In this document: in pieces, positions 6,329 to 11,539 of the stretch
Layout of the letters: each line of letters begins with the position of its first letter
Numbering within the stretch: the first letter of the stretch is position 1
NCBI GenBank assembly: GCA_029863355.1
Contig: JAOTVO010000060.1
Coordinates: 1 to 11,539, forward strand
DNA length: 11,539 nt
Direction: 5' to 3'
Source of the DNA: Candidatus Krumholzibacteriia bacterium
Lineage (GTDB): Bacteria > Krumholzibacteriota > Krumholzibacteria > WVZY01 > JAKEHA01
Notes under the pieces: generated by a model
Database searches by the model: none
Seen by the model: only the letters and a program-made list of their open reading frames with translations
What the model was told of the DNA's origin: nothing
Translations under genes and position numbers: made by a program

Positions 6329-9160
6329 CTAATCCCAGGGTCCCATCAACACGAATCCGGCCCAGTAGGCGGGATGGGCGTAGGGGCGGTGGTCGGGACG
6401 GCTCTCGTAGGCGGTCAGCGCCGCCTTGGCATCGCGCAGGGCCTCGGCCTTGGGCATGGCGCGCTGCAGGAGGTTCTCGTAGAAGCGGGTCATGAGGAGG
6501 CGCGTGGGCTGGTCGGCGACGTCCCACAGGCTCACGAGCACGCCGCGCGCGCCGGCTAGGAAAAAGGCGTGCGCGAAGCCGACGTAGCCCTCGCCGCGCG
6601 CGTACTGGCCCAGCCCGCTCTGGCACGCGGACAGGGTGACGAGGTCGGCGTCGATGCGCCACTCGCGCCCCACTTCGCCCATGGTGAGGCGCCCGTCGAA
6701 GACGCGCTCGCGCCTGGCCAGGGACTGCATGGCGTCGGGCAGATCCACCTGCGAGAGCACGAGTGCCGTGCGCTCGGCGAAGCGCTCATCGGCGAAGCCG
6801 TGCGTGGCGAGGTGGATGTGGCTGTAGCTGGCGATGTCCCCGCTGGTGCACAGCGCGTAGAGGTCGCGTTCGCTGGCGTGGGGGCCGTAGAGGAGCAGGG
6901 TCTCCGCGAACAGGGGCGCGATGGCCTGGACCTCGAGGCGGGTGCCGGCCAGACGCGGCAGCTCGGCGATCGCCTCGCTGCGCCCGGCCGCGGCGCCGCG
7001 CGCGACGTCTTCGTCCGGGCGCCGCAAGCCGGCCAGCGCTTCCGCGGCGTCCTCGTCGCGCATGGCCTGCGCCTGCTCGGCGTTGAAGGGGGGATCGGCG
7101 AGCGCGAGGAGCGCGCCGTCGCGCACGGGGTGCGGCCGGGAGGCGAGATGGTGCAGAACGGAGGCGGAGGGCGCGTAGGCGACGGCCGCCGCACCCGCCC
7201 CGTTCTCGGCGTCGAGCAGCACCTCGACGGGAATGCCCGCCATGTCACCGGAGGTGACGACGGCCAGCCGTGTGACGCCTTCGAGGGCGTCGGCCACGGG
7301 CGCGATGCGGGCCTGGTAGACGTCGCGCGCGAGCTTCTCCAAGTCGCGCGTGCTGCGCGACGGATCGGAGAGTGCGGTGCGGAGCGCTTCGATGGCGTCG
7401 CCGGCACGCGCCTGGTCGAGGCGACGCCACGCCACGGGGCCGCGGTGGCGCACGACGTAGGCCCAGGCGGGCGCCTCACCGTCGATCCATCCCAGCAGCG
7501 CATCGCTCGCGCCGAGGGCAGACTGCACGTCGGCCAGCGCCACCGGCTCGGCGATGCGTTCGGTGGCGTGCGCGCCGTCGTGGGTGCCAGAGCGCGCGAG
7601 CATGTCGTCCAGCACGCGCGCGCGGTCGCGCTCCGCGGCTTCCCACGCGCCGACGACGTCCCCCGCGGCAAGGCACACGCGCGCGAGGCGTTCGTATGGA
7701 GAGACCGCGTCGGCGAAGGCGGCGCGCCCCACCGGGCGCGCGCTCACGCGCGTGCGCGCCGTCTCGTAGCGCGCACACGCGTCCTCGAGGAGGCGCTGCG
7801 CCTCGTCGAGCGCGCCCGCCTGGGCGCGCACGGCGGCGAGCGAGGTGAGCGCGTGCAGGTAACCCTCGTTGATGCCGAGGGCGAACGCGCCGTAGATGTC
7901 GGCGGCGCGGCGCAGCTCTTTCTCGGCCTCGTCCGCGCGGCCCGTCGCGCGCAGGAACTGGCCCAGTCCCAGGTGCGCCTCGGCCACGGCGAGGTCGTGC
8001 TCGCCGAAGGCGGCCGTGCGGATGGCGACGGTCTCGCGCAGCACGGGCTCGGCTTCCGCGCGCTCGCCCAGCGCGGCCAGCGCGTTGCCCAGGTTGCCCA
8101 GCGGGGCGGCCGCCTCGCCGCTCTCCTCGCCGAGTGCCGCGCGCTCGATGCGCACGGCATCGCTGAAACATCCCACCGCTTCGTCATAGCGGCGCAACCC
8201 GACGAGCGAGTTGCCGCGCGCGTTGAGTGCGAGCGCGTAGTAGAAGCTGTCCTCGCCGAAGCGCGCGCGGTAGACCGTGCACAGGTCGTCGAGGATCTCC
8301 AGCGACGCCGTGTACTGGTGCTGGTGGTAGAGCGTGATGGCGTAGTCGTGCAGCGTGCGCAAGAGGCGCGGGGAGTCGGCACCGTGCAGGCGGCGCGCCA
8401 GCGCCAGCGCGCGGGCGTACATCTGCTCCGCCTCGGCGAGGTCGTTCTCCCAGGAGACGCTGCCGGTGACCTCGAGGATGGCAATCACGCGCGTGTCCAT
8501 CTCGCCCGCCGCGCGCAGCCCCAGGGCCAGCGCCTCGCGGCACATCGAGTCGGCCGGCGCAAAGCCGCGCAGCGCGTAGGCCGCTTCGCCGGCCTTGGCC
8601 AGCGTGAGCGCGTAATCGGGGTGCTCTCGGCCCAGCGTCTTCCGCTGGATGGAGAGGGCGAGGTCGTAGAGCGAGTCGGCCGGCGGCCAGCGCCCAGCGG
8701 TGCGGTGCAGGTCGGCGAGCCGATTGATGGATCCCGCCACGTGCGGCGTGTCGCGCCCGATCAGCATCGTCTCGATGCGGATCATCGTCTCCACCACGCC
8801 CACCGCCTCGTCGAAGCTGCCCCTGCGCACGATGCGCAGGTGTACGTCGTAGAGGCTGTCCGCGCGGGCGGCGAGGCGCTGCTTCTCCGGCGAGAGCGCG
8901 GCGAGCTTGCGGTAGATGATCGCGCGCCACTCCGCGTCGGTCACCTCGAAGGGTCGCCGCTGCGTGTCGAGGCGCACGCGATCGAGGATGTGCTGCGAGA
9001 CGACGGACGCCTCGGAGTAGCGGCCCTCGCGCCGGAGCACGCGCGTGCTGTCGATGAGGGCCTCGACGGACGGCTCGACGGGCTGCGCGCCCGCCGGCGG
9101 GGACGCGGCGAGGAGCGCGACGAGCGCGCCCGCCAGAACGATGAAGGGAGTAAAACGCAT
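6329..9160 (-). CDS. exported TPR-CHAT (caspase-like peptidase) protein
   Basis: A 943-residue protein from the ATG at 9160, which begins a typical signal peptide (MRFTPFIVLAGALVALLAAS, then PPAGAQ), so export is likely. Starting at 9199 instead would add 13 residues, mostly encoded by a hairpin. Residues from about 30 to 450 form a run of TPR repeats of the roughly 42-residue kinesin-light-chain-like kind, for example 'AEQMYARALALARRLHG' and 'YDEAVGCFSDAVRIERAALG'. The CHAT domain takes up about 620-943. Its caspase-type dyad is intact: His787 in 'HLATHGF' and Cys846 in 'TLSACQSGLG', followed by 'GEGYVGFAHAFFLAGARGVL' and the final 'HPAYWAGFVLMG'. CHAT proteins are clan CD peptidases that cut specific partners, often after TPR-sensed activation. 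The gene leads the unit with the sigma and anti-sigma genes. Substrate is unproven. Confidence 0.9.
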   Translation of the reverse strand: MRFTPFIVLAGALVALLAASPPAGAQPVEPSVEALIDSTRVLRREGRYSEASVVSQHILDRVRLDTQRRPFEVTDAEWRAIIYRKLAALSPEKQRLAARADSLYDVHLRIVRRGSFDEAVGVVETMIRIETMLIGRDTPHVAGSINRLADLHRTAGRWPPADSLYDLALSIQRKTLGREHPDYALTLAKAGEAAYALRGFAPADSMCREALALGLRAAGEMDTRVIAILEVTGSVSWENDLAEAEQMYARALALARRLHGADSPRLLRTLHDYAITLYHQHQYTASLEILDDLCTVYRARFGEDSFYYALALNARGNSLVGLRRYDEAVGCFSDAVRIERAALGEESGEAAAPLGNLGNALAALGERAEAEPVLRETVAIRTAAFGEHDLAVAEAHLGLGQFLRATGRADEAEKELRRAADIYGAFALGINEGYLHALTSLAAVRAQAGALDEAQRLLEDACARYETARTRVSARPVGRAAFADAVSPYERLARVCLAAGDVVGAWEAAERDRARVLDDMLARSGTHDGAHATERIAEPVALADVQSALGASDALLGWIDGEAPAWAYVVRHRGPVAWRRLDQARAGDAIEALRTALSDPSRSTRDLEKLARDVYQARIAPVADALEGVTRLAVVTSGDMAGIPVEVLLDAENGAGAAAVAYAPSASVLHHLASRPHPVRDGALLALADPPFNAEQAQAMRDEDAAEALAGLRRPDEDVARGAAAGRSEAIAELPRLAGTRLEVQAIAPLFAETLLLYGPHASERDLYALCTSGDIASYSHIHLATHGFADERFAERTALVLSQVDLPDAMQSLARRERVFDGRLTMGEVGREWRIDADLVTLSACQSGLGQYARGEGYVGFAHAFFLAGARGVLVSLWDVADQPTRLLMTRFYENLLQRAMPKAEALRDAKAALTAYESRPDHRPYAHPAYWAGFVLMGPWD

Positions 9161-9163
9161 GAT

Positions 9164-9196
9164 GCCGAACCGGGCGCCTCGGGCGCCCGGTTCGGC
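9164..9196. repeat. 15-bp perfect hairpin directly before the TPR-CHAT start
   Basis: GCCGAACCGGGCGCC (9164-9178) and GGCGCCCGGTTCGGC (9182-9196) are exact reverse complements around a three-base loop. It ends three bases upstream of the ATG at 9160 and occupies the place where a Shine-Dalgarno would lie. It also falls 68 bases behind the stop of the beta-helix gene. On the minus strand it is followed by ATCATGCGTTTT, so it lacks an immediate U run. It may act as a terminator or attenuator, or control translation. Confidence 0.6.
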
Positions 9197-9253
9197 CATG
9201 CTATCACAACGCGCGATGCGCGATCAAACCGCGGGATGCGGACCATCCGGTCC

Positions 9254-9269
9254 GATCCGCGCGCGGATC
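9254..9269. repeat. 16-bp perfect palindrome at the end of the beta-helix gene
   Basis: GATCCGCGCGCGGATC reads the same on both strands and overlaps the TGA stop codon of the minus-strand gene. It may be chance in GC-rich DNA or a weak stem for transcript ending. Confidence 0.35.
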
Positions 9270-11190
9270 ACTGCAGCAGGACCATCCGACGCGTGCTCGT
9301 GTAGGACCCCGCCTCCAGGCGGTAGAAGTACACGCCGCTCGCCACGCGCGTGCCCGCGTCGCTGGTGCCGTTCCATATGACGCTTCGCCGTCCGGCCGGC
9401 TCCACGCCGCCACCCTTGAGCGCGCGCACCCGCCGGCCCGAGACATCGTAGATGACGAGGGTCACCGGCGACGCGCTGGGGAGATCGTAGCGGATGGTCG
9501 TCACCGGGTTGAACGGGTTGGGCGCGTTCTGGTAGAGGGCGTACGCGTTCGGCATGGGATCCTGCGTCACGCCGGTCACCGTCTCCGGTCCCGTCGCGTC
9601 GCCTTCGTTGCCCGCGTGGTCCACGGCGCTGATCATGTAGAAGTGTCCCTGAGTGCCGCCCGCGTCGAGCCACTCGACGTCGATCGTCGTATGCAGCAAG
9701 TTGGCCGGCGAGGGCGTGAATCCCGCCTCCGTGTCGCGATAGACCTTGTAGTACTGGAAGTCCGCGTCCGGCACCGACTCCCAGGAAAGCGCATTGCCGC
9801 CCGCGGGGCCGTACGCGACCGCGAACGCCGCCGGCACCCCCGGCGCCAGGTTGTCGACGGAGTAGCCGCTGTCCACCGCCGAGTCGTAATAGAGGAAGCG
9901 ATCCGTCGTCACCGCGCGCACGAAGAACTGCGACCAGCACTGCCCGCTCGCGATGGTCGAGTCGCAGAGCGTGGGTGCCACGAGCTGATAGATCGAGTCC
10001 CCGTGCGCGGGCGCGCTGGCGATATAGTCCCAGCCTTCCACGAGGTGCGCCCCGCCATCCGGTTTCGGCTTCGCGGCCGCAAAGGCTCCCTGGTATCGAT
10101 ATACCTCGTATGACTCCACGTCGACCGAGTCACCAGGCGCGTCGTAGTAGCCTCGCTTCCACCTGATACGCACCTGGCGACCCTGGTCGTTCGGAACGTC
10201 TGTGATGCCAGCGATAATGGGATCGGGCTCACACCTCGCGCCGTACACTCCCATCTGCCCACACGCGCCCAGACACGGCGAACCGACGAGAAGGTGATAG
10301 TCGCCCGCGGACAGATCACAAAACAACGGATTGGTAGAGACGTTGCCGTTGACACCCAGCTGCGACGCGACGGGGCCGACCCAGTCTCCCTCAGGGTTCC
10401 CGTAGATGTCGCAACAGGAGAGTGTCGCCGTTGGGTTCGGGTGCGTGCTAAAGGCCGGGCTGCCCGTGTTGAAAGCGATGATCGTTCGCGTGAAATGAGG
10501 ATTGGCGCCGGCGTCGTCGTCAAGGAAGACGGCGGCGCCGTCTATACCAGCCGCATTGTCGACCACTGTGCAGTTGGTCACGGATGGCATACTACCCAGC
10601 CAGAGAGCTCCTCCGTGCCACTGGGCCGAATTCCCCGCGAACAGGCAATTTGTCATCGACATTACTGATAAGTAAGTGAATACCGCACCGCCCATTTGGG
10701 CACTGTTGTTCAGGAAGATACAATCGGCCACTTGGGCGTTGGAATGGTCGAAGTTGATCGCGCCTCCCTGCTGAACGGCGAAGTTGTCCACGAACACGCA
10801 TTTCGATATCGACGGAGACGCAGACCAACATTGAATGGCGCCGCCGAAGTTGTTTCCCCCTCCTCCCGTGAAAGTCAGGCCCTCGAGCGAGCTGCTCACA
10901 TCGCCGCTTAGAAAGTAGAGAATCTTGTTGAGTCCGTCGCCGTCGATGGTGACACAGTCGGCGTCTCCGGTCTCGCTGCGCAGGTGGACGCCGGGTTTCA
11001 TCTCGATGAAGTTCTCGTGGTAGGTGCCGCACTGCACCGACACCGTGTCGCCAGCCGTGGCCGAGTCGATGCCGGCCTGGATGGTGGGCGCGTCGAGGGG
11101 GACGTGCCAGGTCGTGGCGGTCGTGGCGCTTGGGATCGAGAGGCAGAATACAAGGAAGAGACCACTGGCGAGGATCGCGCGGGTACCCAT
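9268..11190 (-). CDS. secreted right-handed beta-helix protein with C-terminal sorting (T9SS/FlgD-like) domain
   Basis: A 640-residue protein. The ATG at 11190 has GGAAGGAG a few bases upstream and starts a signal peptide (about 1-25). Residues about 28-240 form a pectin-lyase-like parallel beta-helix: 'PTIQAGIDSATAGDTV' and 'GTYHENFIEMKPGVHLRS', then coils of about 24 residues with repeated 'GGAI', 'GGAV', 'GGAL' and 'C.F.DN.A' patterns. A cysteine-containing linker (NPLFCDLSAGDYHLLVGSPC) leads to Fn3-like segments (about 330-540) with 'VESYEVYR' and 'DFQYYKVYRD'. Residues 548-640 are the terminal domain, with 'YQNAPNPFNPVTTIRYDLP', 'YDVSGRRV' and 'SGVYFYRLEAG'. This domain marks cargo for type IX-like secretion or cell-surface attachment in FCB-type bacteria. 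No polysaccharide-lyase catalytic residues are clear, so an enzymatic role is open. The gap to the TPR-CHAT gene is 107 bases. Confidence 0.88.
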   Translation of the reverse strand: MGTRAILASGLFLVFCLSIPSATTATTWHVPLDAPTIQAGIDSATAGDTVSVQCGTYHENFIEMKPGVHLRSETGDADCVTIDGDGLNKILYFLSGDVSSSLEGLTFTGGGGNNFGGAIQCWSASPSISKCVFVDNFAVQQGGAINFDHSNAQVADCIFLNNSAQMGGAVFTYLSVMSMTNCLFAGNSAQWHGGALWLGSMPSVTNCTVVDNAAGIDGAAVFLDDDAGANPHFTRTIIAFNTGSPAFSTHPNPTATLSCCDIYGNPEGDWVGPVASQLGVNGNVSTNPLFCDLSAGDYHLLVGSPCLGACGQMGVYGARCEPDPIIAGITDVPNDQGRQVRIRWKRGYYDAPGDSVDVESYEVYRYQGAFAAAKPKPDGGAHLVEGWDYIASAPAHGDSIYQLVAPTLCDSTIASGQCWSQFFVRAVTTDRFLYYDSAVDSGYSVDNLAPGVPAAFAVAYGPAGGNALSWESVPDADFQYYKVYRDTEAGFTPSPANLLHTTIDVEWLDAGGTQGHFYMISAVDHAGNEGDATGPETVTGVTQDPMPNAYALYQNAPNPFNPVTTIRYDLPSASPVTLVIYDVSGRRVRALKGGGVEPAGRRSVIWNGTSDAGTRVASGVYFYRLEAGSYTSTRRMVLLQ

Positions 11191-11273
11191 GGCGGCTCCT
11201 TCCGGAGGCGTGTCGATGTCGATTGACCCAATGATCGCTTTTTAATGGTACCGAAGCTGCCACCGGCTCCGAT

Positions 11274-11291
11274 ATGATGCATCTGCATCAT
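11274..11291. promoter_or_regulatory. 18-bp palindrome, possible operator in a divergent promoter region
   Basis: ATGATGCA (11274-11281) and TGCATCAT (11284-11291) are exact reverse complements around two bases. It lies between the beta-helix gene (minus) and the uridine kinase gene (plus), 12 bases upstream of the -35 of the latter. The size and symmetry fit a dimeric regulator site; the regulator is unknown. Confidence 0.45.
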
Positions 11292-11302
11292 TTTGGTGGG
11301 GA

Positions 11303-11331
11303 TTGGCCCGGCCGCGGGGTGATGCTATCCT
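11303..11331 (+). promoter_or_regulatory. candidate promoter giving a leaderless uridine kinase transcript
   Basis: TTGGCC (11303-11308) and TATCCT (11326-11331) with a 17-base spacer. The -10 ends six bases before the ATG at 11338, so transcription would start at or next to the start codon. There is no Shine-Dalgarno, which agrees with a leaderless mRNA. Confidence 0.45.
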
Positions 11332-11337
11332 CCCGCC

Positions 11338-11539
11338 ATGCCTCCGCGAGCACCCCGCATGATCGGCATCACGGGACCGTCCTGCTCGGGCAAGTCCACT
11401 CTGGCCCTGGCCTTAGCCGCGCGCCTGGGTGATGTGGTGACGCTTCTCCCTCTCGACGCCTACTACCGCGACTTCGCCGGCGTCTCCCACCACGACATCG
11501 AAGTGGACGTCCCCGAGGCGATCGACCACGAGCTGCTCA
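11338..11539 (+). CDS. udk: uridine kinase-like P-loop kinase, 3' end cut by the window
   Basis: Only the first 67 codons are present. After a short basic start comes a Walker A motif, 'MIGITGPSCSGKSTLALALA', then 'LLPLDAYYRDF', which matches the DxYY segment of uridine/cytidine kinases, and 'DVPEAIDHELL', matching their 'DHPxAxDxxLL' segment. The family phosphorylates uridine and cytidine to UMP and CMP with ATP or GTP in pyrimidine salvage. Related phosphoribulokinase-type P-loop kinases share the first motif, but the second and third point to uridine kinase. The start is the ATG at 11338, placed just behind a -10-like TATCCT; the ATG at 11359, directly before the P-loop, is an alternative. 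Confidence 0.75.
   Translation, partial: MPPRAPRMIGITGPSCSGKSTLALALAARLGDVVTLLPLDAYYRDFAGVSHHDIEVDVPEAIDHELL

Noticed and set aside
4653..6332. A 559-residue plus-strand open frame opposite the sigma and anti-sigma genes
   Set aside because: Same mirror effect. It spans two recognisable minus-strand genes and the gap between them and is rich in Gly, Ala and Val without motifs.
6569..9304. A 911-residue plus-strand open frame opposite the TPR-CHAT gene
   Set aside because: It is the mirror of a GC-rich gene with strong third-position bias, has low-complexity Arg/Gly/Val content and no domain. The minus-strand frame has a signal peptide, TPRs and an intact CHAT dyad.
1..11539. A CRISPR array, prompted by the resemblance of the TPR-CHAT/sigma genes to type III-E systems
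   Set aside because: I see no regularly spaced direct repeats and no Cas effector gene anywhere in the window.

Overview
The window is GC-rich over most of its length, with strong third-position bias that produces long mirror reading frames. It carries no rRNA, tRNA, insertion sequence or CRISPR array that I can see. One secreted protein ends in the 'QNxPNPFNPxTxIxYxLP ... SGVYFYRL' C-terminal domain typical of T9SS-type sorting or FlgD-like domains. Together with lipoproteins and a futalosine-pathway menaquinone enzyme, this suggests an uncultivated Gram-negative of the FCB superphylum or nearby (for example an Eisenbacteria- or Krumholzibacteria-like lineage). That placement is inference; no marker gene settles it.

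Layout. Positions 1-193 are a conspicuously AT-rich leader with a good sigma70-like promoter, followed by a small ABM-type dimeric barrel protein (194-514). A 311-base gap with a strong hairpin follows. Next comes a tight plus-strand cluster: a DinB-like four-helix protein (826-1293), a small two-TM membrane protein whose frame is broken (1305-1524), and a lipoprotein that is a free-standing SecD P1-head domain (1551-2000). A separately promoted secreted protein with a carboxypeptidase-regulatory-like end (2158-2745) converges on mqnD (3605-2769, minus), an enzyme of the futalosine route to menaquinone. Diverging from mqnD is a lipoprotein with two TPR-like repeats (3743-4564).

The centre of the window is a minus-strand three-gene unit read from 9160 down to 4599: an exported TPR-CHAT protein (caspase-like peptidase, His787/Cys846 dyad intact), an ECF-type sigma factor, and a single-pass membrane anti-sigma factor with two zinc-finger motifs and a beta-rich extracytoplasmic domain. 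The protease is predicted to be exported and the anti-sigma factor has a domain on the same side of the membrane. The simplest hypothesis is a signalling relay in which the TPR-CHAT protein cleaves the anti-sigma factor and frees the sigma factor. This parallels the type III-E CRISPR 'Craspase' logic (TPR-CHAT / Csx30 / sigma) but with no CRISPR and in the envelope. Upstream on the same strand is a secreted right-handed beta-helix protein with the C-terminal sorting domain (11190-9268). A divergent, apparently leaderless uridine kinase gene begins at 11338 and runs off the end.
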